DNA from: JAWWPG01 sp963820035
Lineage (GTDB): Bacteria; Actinomycetota; Actinomycetes; Propionibacteriales; Nocardioidaceae
Assembly: GCA_963820035.1 (NCBI GenBank)
Contig: CAWFYK010000002.1
Span: 186,001-250,000 of the forward strand
Direction: 5' to 3'
Length of the DNA stretch: 64,000 nt
In this document: piece by piece, positions 48,491 through 55,767 of the stretch
How the letters are laid out: every line of letters starts with the position of its first letter
Numbering within the stretch: position 1 is the first letter of the stretch
Position numbers and translations under genes: made by a program
The notes under the pieces: model-generated
Told to the model about the DNA's origin: nothing
Seen by the model: the letters and a program-made list of their open reading frames with translations, nothing else
Databases searched by the model: none

Positions 48491-48744
48491 ACGACCACGA
48501 CCTGCGCTCAGCAACCGAGCGTGTCTTGCGGCGGCTCCTTGCGGAGGCGATCCAGGTTCGGAACAATGCCGTCACCCGAGGGCGGCACGACGTGGCCGAG
48601 CGAGCGAATGACTACGCGATCGAGATCGATGACGAGCTGACCCGACGCCAAGGGGAGGAGGCGCACCTTGGTCGCGAGGTGAACAGCTCGATCGTGCGCG
48701 TCGTCGCCGTGGAATGTCCGGACGGCGTCGTACGATGGTCCTAG
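48487..48744 (+). CDS. Small hypothetical protein of the element
   Basis: The product is 85 aa from ATG 48487 (ATGA overlap). A charged helical N-terminal half (RSATERVLRRLLAEAIQVRN, then RANDYAIEIDDELTRRQGEE) is followed by a short beta end, IVRVVAVECPDGVVRWS. Family unknown. Confidence 0.6.
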   Translation: MNDHDLRSATERVLRRLLAEAIQVRNNAVTRGRHDVAERANDYAIEIDDELTRRQGEEAHLGREVNSSIVRVVAVECPDGVVRWS

Positions 48745-48896
48745 ATAGGCAGTCTGGCTCGACCGACTCGCCACCGTCCGGGAATGGCACGCCGCCCGAT
48801 GGTCGACCGCAGCACCCGCTCAGGACTCGCTGGCTGCTCAGCGCCGCGAGAGACGAGCTGTCAGGGTGCGGTGTCCCATCGCATTCGGGAGCACGT

Positions 48897-49160
48897 ATGC
48901 CACCCGTTCCGCCTAAGCCGTTCGCTGACATCGACCTGACCTCGCCCGAGGAGGTCGAGCAACAGCATGCCGCCCATTGGCTCGCCGCCGAGCGTTGGCT
49001 CGATGGCAAGGTCGCCGAGGGCCGCGTCTACCTGCTGCCGTCCGAGGACCGCTACTTCCACCGCCGCCTCAAGGTGATCGAACGCCTACGCGCGGCCATG
49101 CCCAAGACAATGTCGCCCGCGGATCTCCGCGCGGCGCTGACCCGGAGAGGTCTCACATGA
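48897..49160 (+). CDS. Small hypothetical protein coupled to the capsid gene
   Basis: The product is 87 aa from ATG 48897 (GGGAG upstream), overlapping the capsid ATG as ATGA. Sequence: FADIDLTSPEEVEQQHAAHW, then YLLPSEDRYFHRRLKVIERL. Its position just before the capsid would suit a scaffold, protease or packaging factor, but no motif supports any of these. Confidence 0.6.
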   Translation: MPPVPPKPFADIDLTSPEEVEQQHAAHWLAAERWLDGKVAEGRVYLLPSEDRYFHRRLKVIERLRAAMPKTMSPADLRAALTRRGLT

Positions 49161-50407
49161 CGTACACATCCATGCTCGCCACCAAGCGCCGCGCCGCCGT
49201 CGACGAGCTCAACACCATCCAAACCGCCGCCGCTACCGAGAAGCGCACGCTAAGCGTCGACGAGAATCGACGCGCCAGCGAGCTCCTGGAGGTCATCGAC
49301 AGCATCCAATCCTTCGAGGACCGGCACACCGAATCCGACAAGCTGGCCACAGAGTCAGAGGCCACCCTGCGCAACCTGCTCGCCCAACCCATCGACCGGC
49401 GCCACGCCCGTCCGGACCGTGCCGACGCGGAGACTCTCGACGCGTTCCGGTCCGCCGTGATCGAGCGCAACCCGCGGCCGATCGAGGTCCGCGACAACGC
49501 GCCACGCTCCCTCTATCAGCCAGGCATCGAGGCCCGCGACCTGAGCACCAGCTCGCCGGCCAATCTTCGACCCGTCTCCCTGTACGGGCAGATCATCGAG
49601 CACCTGGTGGAGACTTCCGCCGTGATGCGGGCCGGCGCCACCGTGCTCACCACCCAGACCGGAGAAGACCTCCGAGTCGCGCGCTCCACCGGCCTGTCCT
49701 CTGCAGACATCGTCGCCGAGGCCGACCAGATCCCCGAGTCGGACCCCACGCTCGGCACCGTGACCCTCGGTGCGTACGGCTTCAAGGTGCTCATCACCGT
49801 GTCGAACGAGATGGTCGAGGACGACACGCTCGACCTGCAGGGCTACCTCGCCCGAGAGACCGGCGTCGCCCTGGGTAACGCCCTCGGGTCATACCTGATC
49901 AACGGCACCGGGACCGGGCAGCCCCGCGGCGTCCTTGCCGACGCGACCCTTGGTGTCACCGGACCCACGGGCACCGCGACCAGCCTCGGAGGCCAGTCAA
50001 CCGCCGGCCAAGGCACCGACCTTCTCAACGACCTGGTCGGGTCGCTGGCCGAGCCCTACACCCGAGCCAGGGCCGCAGCGTTCCTGCTGCGAACCGGGAC
50101 CCTGACCGCGATCCGTAACCTCAAGGCCAGCACCGGTGAGCTCGTCGGCAACCAGTTCATCTCCACCTCGCCGTGGCCGTTCTACGTCGACCCGTTCGTG
50201 CCGGCGATGGCCGCCAACGCGAAGCCCGTCCTCTTCGGCGACTGGTCCCGGTACTTCGTGCGGATGGTCAACGGCATCAAGTTCGAGATGTCCCGCGACT
50301 TCCACTTCGACACCGACCAAACCACCTTCCGCGCCATCCTGCGCGCCGACGGGGCGATGATCGACACCAGCGGCGCGATCAAGTACCTCAAGAACAGCGC
50401 CACCTAA
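49157..50407 (+). CDS. HK97-family phage major capsid protein
   Basis: The product is 416 aa from ATG 49157 (GGAGAGG upstream). Residues 1-110 are a helical delta/scaffold-type domain (RRAAVDELNTIQTAAATEKR and onward). The HK97 fold follows, with GQIIEHLVETSAVMRAGATV, YGFKVLITVSNEMVEDDTLD, GVALGNALGSYLINGTGTGQ, PRGVL and the C-terminal DFHFDTDQTTFRAILRADGA. The delta domain argues against an encapsulin. It is the only virion gene seen in the element, so particles would need help from another phage, or the gene has been co-opted. Confidence 0.92.
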   Translation: MTYTSMLATKRRAAVDELNTIQTAAATEKRTLSVDENRRASELLEVIDSIQSFEDRHTESDKLATESEATLRNLLAQPIDRRHARPDRADAETLDAFRSAVIERNPRPIEVRDNAPRSLYQPGIEARDLSTSSPANLRPVSLYGQIIEHLVETSAVMRAGATVLTTQTGEDLRVARSTGLSSADIVAEADQIPESDPTLGTVTLGAYGFKVLITVSNEMVEDDTLDLQGYLARETGVALGNALGSYLINGTGTGQPRGVLADATLGVTGPTGTATSLGGQSTAGQGTDLLNDLVGSLAEPYTRARAAAFLLRTGTLTAIRNLKASTGELVGNQFISTSPWPFYVDPFVPAMAANAKPVLFGDWSRYFVRMVNGIKFEMSRDFHFDTDQTTFRAILRADGAMIDTSGAIKYLKNSAT

Positions 50408-50495
50408 CCGTCCGATCGTGCGGTGGTGGTGCCGCCCATCGACGCAGCTGGACGTCTCCGCCAGCAGCGTCACAAGGCACCGTCACCGCGCCAAC

Positions 50496-50527
50496 CCTCC
50501 CGGGTCTTTGATCGGGTCCCCGGGAGG
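50496..50527 (+). terminator. Hairpin terminator after the capsid gene
   Basis: CCTCCCGGG (50496-50504) and CCCGGGAGG (50519-50527) form a perfect 9-bp stem with a 14-nt loop, 89 bp after the capsid stop. Confidence 0.7.
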
Positions 50528-50560
50528 ACCGCCAAGCCCTTCGCGTAGGGCTCGGCGGAC

Positions 50561-50622
50561 GCGGTGTGGTGGATGCGGGTGAGGCAGACCGCCTCCCTGG
50601 AAGCCCGCATCCACCACGCCGC
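50561..50622. repeat. Long near-perfect inverted repeat
   Basis: GCGGTGTGGTGGATGCGGG (50561-50579) and CCCGCATCCACCACGCCGC (50604-50622) pair over 19 bp with one G-T, around a 24-nt loop. The stretch 50408-50722 holds this and the terminator but no gene. Confidence 0.8.
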
Positions 50623-50722
50623 ACCACTACCGCTCGGGCGACTTGGCCGGCGCTCACCGGCGCGAGTGGCGTGGTGGAAAGTCCGGTATCTTCGCGGGTA
50701 TCCGTCGATCCAGGGGGTAGTC

Positions 50723-51025
50723 GTGCCGAAGTCCACAGGCTGCAGTTGGACGTGGAGTGTCGAGGCATCCGTGCCGGAGGCCGCGAGAATCCTTGAGTTC
50801 ACTGAGGCCAGCGGCCTGTCGGCGACGCTCAATGATCCACTGCGGCTGCGTCTGCCTGATCAGCATTCCTCTCATCCGGGCGGGGGAACCATCTCTCCCG
50901 GCCGGATGCGCAAGGGGTACGCCATGCAGGTCACCTGGCACGGTGAGACCCTTGAGGCCGCAGAGCAAGCTATGGCCAAGTTTCGCCAGAATATGGAGGC
51001 ACTCAGGACTGAGTCCGAGGACTGA
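50723..51025 (+). CDS. Hypothetical protein of the element
   Basis: The product is 100 aa from GTG 50723 with AGGGGGT upstream. Sequence: PKSTGCSWTWSVEASVPEAA, then MQVTWHGETLEAAEQAMAKF, ending in an acidic helix. The frame is open upstream through the inverted repeat but without coding character. Family unknown. Confidence 0.5.
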   Translation: MPKSTGCSWTWSVEASVPEAARILEFTEASGLSATLNDPLRLRLPDQHSSHPGGGTISPGRMRKGYAMQVTWHGETLEAAEQAMAKFRQNMEALRTESED

Positions 51026-51054
51026 CCCGGTCGCAGAGTCTCCGCGTCGACCCA

Positions 51055-51217
51055 TCAAAGATGCCGGTCGCCCGGCGCGAGGCGGTAGGAGGACGAACGC
51101 CTGCCGGCCGTGCTCGTCGCGGCGCCACGCGCGGAGCTCGCCCGTGCACCAGCGGCCCCGGACCATGATCTCAACGTGCCTGGCCGGGTCGATGGGCAGG
51201 TACTGCGGATGGGCCAC
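51055..51217 (-). pseudogene. Small protein remnant, probably frameshifted
   Basis: From GTG 51217 the minus strand reads VAHPQYLPIDPARHVEIMVR and GRWCTGELRAWRRDEHGRQA, the pattern of small actinobacterial proteins with W-x-G-E-L-R-A-W. A one-base shift near 51085 would then give SYRLAPGDRHL and a stop at 51055, the type of ending expected. Weak evidence; the rest of 51026-51412 shows nothing. Confidence 0.35.
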
Positions 51218-51412
51218 GGTGAGCCGCCCCTTCCAGTCGTGGCGGGGAAGAGGCGGCGGGCACGGCCGACCTCCTCTCGGGCTCGACCCTGCCCTTGCCA
51301 CAGTACGCCGGTGATCGCGCCTTCGGATCGGAAGCACAAAGTGGCCCCACCCTGCGCTGTCCGCCAGGGTGAGGCCGGTGTCGTCGGGGCCGGCCCGGCC
51401 ATGCGGCGTACG

Positions 51413-52243
51413 TCAGGCGTCGGCCACCCCCGAACCTGGCCGTAACAAGCGGCTCATGTACTCACAGATCTCGACGTGCTTCGCCTCGAGGTGATCCGGG
51501 GCGATTGGCGATGTCCGATCAAGTCTCCAGGGGGGGTTCGCGGCGGACACGGACGGACCGAGGAGGGAACTGAGGCTTGCCCGCTGCAGCGCTTTGAACG
51601 CCTCCCGATCGGCCGCGTGAGCCGTCACGAAGCGGACCTCGCCCAGATTGATCGTCGTGACCCGCCAGTTGTGACCGGTGCAGTCATGGCCGGGAAGTAT
51701 GAACGACTCGAACCAGGTGCGCATCATCCAGGCCCGATTCGGCGCCACAGCATGGATCTGGAGCCCCACGAATCCCCAAGGTGCTACGTTGCCGTCCTCG
51801 CCATCCATCAGGTCCTTCGCCTGCCCCAGACTGAAAGCCTTCCTCCCTACATCACCCGACTCGAGGACCATGGCGGTCTTGGCCATCCACCTCTCGAGCA
51901 CACGAATGTCCTGCGCAGAAAGCTCGACTTCCTGGCCAAGTGCCATCCGGCGGATGGATTCGTCGGCACGCTCCTCGAGTCGGTTCATCCATTGGCTGTT
52001 GCAGTCCTCGCACACGGTGCTGACCGTCTCTGAAAGCGCGGGATGATTGCGAAGGGTCTCGTCGATGCGACTCATCGGGCCGTAGAGACCATCTCGATGC
52101 CAGCCGTCGCGATACTGGACGTTCTGTAGATCCAGTATTTTTCTCCACTTCTTGGCCAAGACATGCTCCCGCCGAAGGCGCTTGTTCTCGTGGCAAAACA
52201 TGCATATCCGCACGGGCCGCTTGTCGGCATCGACTATCAGCAT
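51413..52243 (-). CDS. HNH-like nuclease candidate (CxxC/CxxCN type)
   Basis: The product is 276 aa from ATG 52243; the longer frame from 52351 adds non-coding-like sequence. The N-terminal zinc/HNH-like module is RICMFCHENKRLRREHVLAK, then VCEDCNSQWMNRLEERADES. The CxxC pairs and REHVLAKKW/CNSQW pattern resemble HNH nucleases with a treble-clef zinc site. The C-terminal part (MVLESGDVGRKAFSLGQAKD, then TWFESFILPGHDCTGHNWRV) is unknown. A gene of opposite direction at the distal end of a satellite is a typical cargo position, so a phage-defence role is possible but not shown. Confidence 0.7.
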   Translation of the reverse strand: MLIVDADKRPVRICMFCHENKRLRREHVLAKKWRKILDLQNVQYRDGWHRDGLYGPMSRIDETLRNHPALSETVSTVCEDCNSQWMNRLEERADESIRRMALGQEVELSAQDIRVLERWMAKTAMVLESGDVGRKAFSLGQAKDLMDGEDGNVAPWGFVGLQIHAVAPNRAWMMRTWFESFILPGHDCTGHNWRVTTINLGEVRFVTAHAADREAFKALQRASLSSLLGPSVSAANPPWRLDRTSPIAPDHLEAKHVEICEYMSRLLRPGSGVADA

Positions 52244-52436
52244 CCTTTGCAGGGTAGCCCGTGAGTCAAACACCAGAATGGAGGGAGCACGCGACGGGGC
52301 CAAGACCCCCGCCACCACGAGGAGGCGGGGGTCGGGTCCCTCTGAGTCCACGCCGGCGCGATCACCCGACGGACACTCGGCGACCCGATGATCTTCATGG
52401 GCCCACCGCGTCCCGAGAGAGTTTTAAGGTGTGCAT

Positions 52437-52772
52437 ATGGCCATTGCGACGTGGATCGGCGTTGTCATCGCTGGTGCGCTCGGCGTCTGGGGGATCCGTC
52501 AGGCGGCGAAGGCGAACGAGCACTCGGCCGAGGCGGCCGCTGGTCGCTTGACGTTGAGCAGGACGGAAGTGTGCACGTCGAGTGACGGCAAGGGGTCATA
52601 CGCCCACTCCTCGACCGCTGACCTGAGCGGCCCTCTGGTGCGAGCTGTCGTTTCCGGCGTCGAGTTCTTGCGCCAGCGAGGTCAACCCCAGGCCGGCGTT
52701 TGGGCGATCGCAACCAGGTCGAGGATGTGCAGCGCGAGCTGGCGGGCGTCTTCGAGTGTCAGCTCGGGGTAG
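52437..52772 (+). CDS. Small membrane-anchored hypothetical protein
   Basis: ATG 52437 (52431 possible). The N-terminus TWIGVVIAGALGVWGIRQAA is a membrane helix followed by KANEHSAEAAAGRLTLSRTE, a common arrangement in small actinobacterial proteins. The 3' third overlaps the DUF6907 gene on the other strand and looks non-coding, so the true end may have been lost. Confidence 0.45.
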   Translation: MAIATWIGVVIAGALGVWGIRQAAKANEHSAEAAAGRLTLSRTEVCTSSDGKGSYAHSSTADLSGPLVRAVVSGVEFLRQRGQPQAGVWAIATRSRMCSASWRASSSVSSG

Positions 52773-52993
52773 TCGCCGTTCAGGTAGACGCGCGGCGGCC
52801 AGTAGTTCTCGTCCTGGGGGTCGGCCACCAGGGACACGGTTACGCCCTCTAGGGGGCCGTGCGCGTCCCCGAAGTATGCCTCGGAGCTGTTGTGGATGAT
52901 CGTGGCGCCTTCGTCTCCTATCGGGAGGTGAGTGGTGCACCACGGCGGGCAGGGAGTGGCGACTGCGGTGGCTTGGGCTGTGGTGGTGGTCAT
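52682..52993 (-). CDS. DUF6907-like protein
   Basis: The product is 103 aa. The N-terminal ATPCPPWCTTHLP with acidic stretches, VTVSLVADPQDENYWPPRVY and LTLEDARQLALHILDLVAIA match the DUF6907-type proteins frequent in actinobacterial integrative elements. Function unknown. Last gene before attR. Confidence 0.75.
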   Translation of the reverse strand: MTTTTAQATAVATPCPPWCTTHLPIGDEGATIIHNSSEAYFGDAHGPLEGVTVSLVADPQDENYWPPRVYLNGDYPELTLEDARQLALHILDLVAIAQTPAWG

Positions 52994-53133
52994 GCTGGGT
53001 TTCTCCTGTCGGTCTGTCGCTCGACTGAGCGACGCGGATAAAGACCGCCACCGACTGGCCCACAGTTCTGCACGTATCCTGCACGGCTGGATTCCATGAC
53101 TCCGGATTATGCCTCTGACCTGCGATGTTGTAA

Positions 53134-53159
53134 GTGGGCGATACTGGGATCGAACCAGT
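53134..53159. other. attR core within tRNA-Val
   Basis: The same 26 bp as attL. It is the T-arm and acceptor 3' end of the tRNA, so integration restored an intact tRNA gene at the right end. Confidence 0.9.
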
Positions 53160-53206
53160 GACCTCTTCCGTGTCAGGGAAGCGCGCTACCGCTGCGCCAA
53201 TCGCCC
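53135..53206 (-). tRNA. tRNA-Val (GAC)
   Basis: The acceptor arms GGGCGAT/ATCGCCC pair fully and the discriminator is A. The anticodon stem-loop is CTTCCCTGACACGGAAG with GAC in the loop. CCA is not encoded. It serves as the integration site of the element. Confidence 0.95.
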
Positions 53207-53238
53207 TCAGGTGGTGCTAACCCCCTAGCCGTGCCTAG

Positions 53239-53309
53239 AGGTGGAGACGGGATTTGAACCCGTGTAGACGGATTTGCAGTCCGTTGCCTCGCCTCTCGGC
53301 CACTCCACC
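53239..53309 (-). tRNA. tRNA-Cys (GCA)
   Basis: Acceptor GGTGGAG/CTCCACC; anticodon arm ACGGACTGCAAATCCGT with GCA; discriminator U, as required for Cys. Confidence 0.95.
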
Positions 53310-53338
53310 GCGGGATGGGTCCGCCGAGACCCGCTCCG

Positions 53339-53411
53339 AGCGGACGACGGGATTCGAACCCGCGACCCTCACCTTGGCAAGGTGATGCTCTACCAACTGA
53401 GCCACGTCCGC
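53339..53411 (-). tRNA. tRNA-Gly (GCC)
   Basis: Acceptor GCGGACG/CGTCCGC; anticodon arm CACCTTGCCAAGGTG with GCC; discriminator U, typical of bacterial tRNA-Gly. It probably forms one transcript with tRNA-Cys and tRNA-Val. Confidence 0.95.
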
Positions 53412-53504
53412 AAGCGCCGCTGGGGTCAGCGGTGCGAATGAAGAGACTAGCCGATTCCCATGAGCGCTCAAACTCTGGGTCCGCGGGTGCCCTACGCTGA
53501 GTTC

Positions 53505-54326
53505 ATGTATGCGTGGTGCAACGGTGAGCTCCTCGATCCGAAGGCTCCGGCTCTGTCGGTGCTCGACCACGGGGTCACCGTGGGGGATGGGGTGTTCGAG
53601 GTCCTGAAGGTCGTCGACAACGTGCCGTTCGCCCTCACGCGGCACCTCAGGCGGCTGACCCGCTCAGCGCGCGGCCTGGGTCTCCCTGAACCCGACCACG
53701 GTCTCGTCAAGCAGGCGATCAAGGCCGTTCTCGACGGCCGAGATCTGGAGAGCGGCCTGGTGAGGGTCACGTTCACGGCCGGGATCTCGCCCCTCGCCTC
53801 CAACCGTGCCACCGAGTCGCCGTCACTCGTCGTCGTGGCCAAGGAAGCCCCCGGCCGCAGCCGTCGTACCGCCGCCGTCACGGTCCCGTGGCCGCGCAAC
53901 GAGCGGGGAGCCCTCGCGGGGCTGAAGACGACGTCGTACGGCGAGAACGTGAAGGCGCTCGCCCACGCGGAGGAGCAGGACGCCACCGAGGCGATCTTCG
54001 CGAACACCCTGGGCGAACTGTGCGAGGGCACCGGCACCAACGTCTTCTGTGTCTCGGACGGCGTCGTCGCGACGCCGCCCCTGTCGTCCGGCTGCCTGGC
54101 GGGGATCACCCGCGAGCTCGTCATCGAGTGGTACGACGTGCACGAGCGCGACATCTCGATGGCCGAGCTCGCGGAGGCCGACGAGGTCTTCCTCACGTCG
54201 ACGACAAGGGACGTCCAAGGCCTGAAGCGGCTCGATGGCCGAGAGTGGGGCAAGAAGACGACACCGGTCACCAAGGCTGTCGCGGCGGAATGGGACCGCA
54301 TGGCCGCCCGCGACATCGACCCCTAG
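53505..54326 (+). CDS. Class IV aminotransferase (PabC/aminodeoxychorismate lyase-like)
   Basis: The product is 273 aa from ATG 53505. Fold-type IV PLP enzyme: YAWCNGELLDPKAPALSVLD, HGVTVGDGVFEVLKV, PLP-lysine region LAGLKTTSYGENVKALAHAE and EAIFANTLGELCEGTGTNVF, then LAEADEVFLTSTTRDVQGLK. The LKTTSY stretch is common to PabC, Ilv and D-amino acid aminotransferases, so the substrate is open. PabC would make p-aminobenzoate for folate. Confidence 0.85.
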   Translation: MYAWCNGELLDPKAPALSVLDHGVTVGDGVFEVLKVVDNVPFALTRHLRRLTRSARGLGLPEPDHGLVKQAIKAVLDGRDLESGLVRVTFTAGISPLASNRATESPSLVVVAKEAPGRSRRTAAVTVPWPRNERGALAGLKTTSYGENVKALAHAEEQDATEAIFANTLGELCEGTGTNVFCVSDGVVATPPLSSGCLAGITRELVIEWYDVHERDISMAELAEADEVFLTSTTRDVQGLKRLDGREWGKKTTPVTKAVAAEWDRMAARDIDP

Positions 54327-54796
54327 TCCAGAGACGCCTGGCCCTTCGACCGCTGGTCCTCGGGAGCGTCGCCGAGCAGGCCGTCGAGGAGCCGGCTGAA
54401 GCCGCCCTTGACGGCCTGGTTGACGAGCGCCTCGATGGGCCCCCAAGTGCCGCGCATCCGGGCCTCCTCGTGCCAGCGAACCTCGCACCCGGTCTCGGTC
54501 GGAGTGACGGTGAGCACCGCCCAGCCGAGCACAGCCCGACCCTGCTTCACGATGCGGGCGAATCCGGGGTCCGTGGAGGTCGGCGGCCGGCTGTAGGTCA
54601 CCAGCATCGCGTCGTCGAACCCCAGCCGACCGATGCCTGTGCGGGCGACGAAGGACTCGCGCCCTGACGCCGCGTCGACATCGACCTTGATGCGGGTGAG
54701 CGGCACGAACTCCTCATGTCGTTGCCAGTCGGTGACCCGGTCCCACGCCTCGGCAGGGCTGAGCCGCGAGCGGCGTACGACGTCGAAACCGGCCAC
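54323..54796 (-). CDS. SRPBCC family protein
   Basis: The product is 157 aa from GTG 54796, one base after the CGNR stop. START/Bet v1-like sequence: RLSPAEAWDRVTDWQRHEEF, GRAVLGWAVLTVTPTETGCE and VNQAVKGGFSRLLDGLL for the long C-terminal helix. It should bind a hydrophobic ligand. Coupled to the CGNR gene and convergent with the aminotransferase (4-bp overlap). Confidence 0.85.
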   Translation of the reverse strand: MAGFDVVRRSRLSPAEAWDRVTDWQRHEEFVPLTRIKVDVDAASGRESFVARTGIGRLGFDDAMLVTYSRPPTSTDPGFARIVKQGRAVLGWAVLTVTPTETGCEVRWHEEARMRGTWGPIEALVNQAVKGGFSRLLDGLLGDAPEDQRSKGQASLD

Positions 54797-54797
54797 C

Positions 54798-55367
54798 TCA
54801 AGCCTGCTGGGCGAGTTGCTCAGTGCGTTTGCGCTCGCGGTAGGCGGCGACGTGCAGCCGGTTGCCACACGTGCTGGCGTCGCAGTAGCGCTTAGAGCGG
54901 TTGCGCGAGAGGTCGAGCAGGACCGCGCGACAGGTCGGCGCCTCGCACAGCCGGAGCCGGTCGATCTCGTTGGCCGTCACGACGTGCGCGAACGCCATGC
55001 TTCCGTCGATGGACAGGTGCTCGGCCAGCCTGGCGTCGGGAGCGAAGTAGTGCACGTGCCAGTCGTAGTCGTCGTGGTTCGTGAGCCGGGGCTCGACAGT
55101 GGCGTTGGCAAGCAGCTCGTTGGCGAGCGCCGCGGCCATGGACGCGTCCTGCAACCCGAAGAACCGACCGAACCGCCGCCGCACCTTGTGCACCCCACCG
55201 AGGTCCCGTGACGTGAGGCGCTCGGCGTTGCTGATCCGGTGCTCCACCACGAAGGCCTCCAGCGCGTCGACGTCGGGCAGCGCCTCCCGGCCGTTGTACG
55301 CCGGGTCGGTGTTCACGAGGTCGACGATCGTCTGCAGCGAGTGCTCGATGTCGTGGCTGAACGTCAC
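54798..55367 (-). CDS. CGNR zinc-finger protein
   Basis: The product is 189 aa. An ABATE-like N-terminal domain (MTFSHDIEHSLQTIVDLVNT and onward) is followed by the zinc finger LRLCEAPTCRAVLLDLSRNR, then KRYCDASTCGNRLHVAAYRE with the CGNR motif. Probably a DNA-binding stress regulator. Cotranscribed with the SRPBCC gene. Confidence 0.93.
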   Translation of the reverse strand: MTFSHDIEHSLQTIVDLVNTDPAYNGREALPDVDALEAFVVEHRISNAERLTSRDLGGVHKVRRRFGRFFGLQDASMAAALANELLANATVEPRLTNHDDYDWHVHYFAPDARLAEHLSIDGSMAFAHVVTANEIDRLRLCEAPTCRAVLLDLSRNRSKRYCDASTCGNRLHVAAYRERKRTEQLAQQA

Positions 55368-55457
55368 CTGACCAGGGTAGTCGCGCCAGCCAACGGGTCT
55401 CTTCGGTTTGGCGAGCTCGATGCGTTAACCTATGCCGACTGCCGCACGTGCAGCGGC

Positions 55458-55529
55458 GGGCGATTGGCGCAGTGGTAGCGCGCTTCGTTCACACCGAAGA
55501 GGTCGCTGGTTCGAACCCAGCATCGCCCA
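55458..55529 (+). tRNA. tRNA-Val (CAC)
   Basis: Acceptor GGGCGAT/ATCGCCC, anticodon arm CTTCGTTCACACCGAAG with CAC, discriminator A. It differs from the GAC tRNA in the anticodon stem and T-stem, so it is not a second core site for the element. The 238 bp behind it show no gene. Confidence 0.95.
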
Positions 55530-55767
55530 CACATGACCTCCCGGCGGCTCGGCGCTGTCGCCCACCTTTGCCGTGGCGGTCGGGAGCCTCGATTCCGAAT
55601 CTGCAACCGTATTCCTTGTTGAAAACTGGAATGGGGGGAACTGGACGCGGCAGGCGTCCCCCCACCCCGGAACCCTTGTTTTCCACAGACCTGACGATCC
55701 ACAACGGCCGTGCACAGGTCGAACACATATGCGGAAACTGTCGGCGACGGGTCGTAAAGTTCTCCGT

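Larger units (their letters stand above)
42540..53159. mobile_element. 10.6-kb integrated element in tRNA-Val(GAC), phage-satellite-like
   Basis: Bounded by a 26-bp direct repeat; the right copy is the 3' end of tRNA-Val(GAC). Inner repeats mirror at both ends: TGACCTGC at 42593, 42614 and 53116, and GCACGTATYCTGCA at 42688 and 53070. These are probably recombinase or excisionase arm sites. Contents: integrase next to attL, excisionase, RepA-like ATPase with iterons, an IS1380 insertion, and an HK97-type capsid gene. No terminase, portal, protease, tail or lysis genes were found. This suggests a satellite or a strongly reduced prophage. Frameshifts in the integrase and ATPase suggest it is no longer mobile. 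Confidence 0.85.

Noticed and set aside
49157..50407. Encapsulin nanocompartment shell
   Set aside because: The protein has a long N-terminal delta-type domain and lies in an int-xis-rep element with no cargo enzyme beside it.
42540..53159. Complete prophage
   Set aside because: No terminase, portal, tail or lysis gene was found in either strand.
53823..54488. 221 aa minus-strand frame
   Set aside because: Shadow of the class IV aminotransferase.
55719..55734. LexA/SOS box before the DUF222 gene
   Set aside because: TCGAAC is present but the second half-site matches GTTCGA in only about three of six positions.
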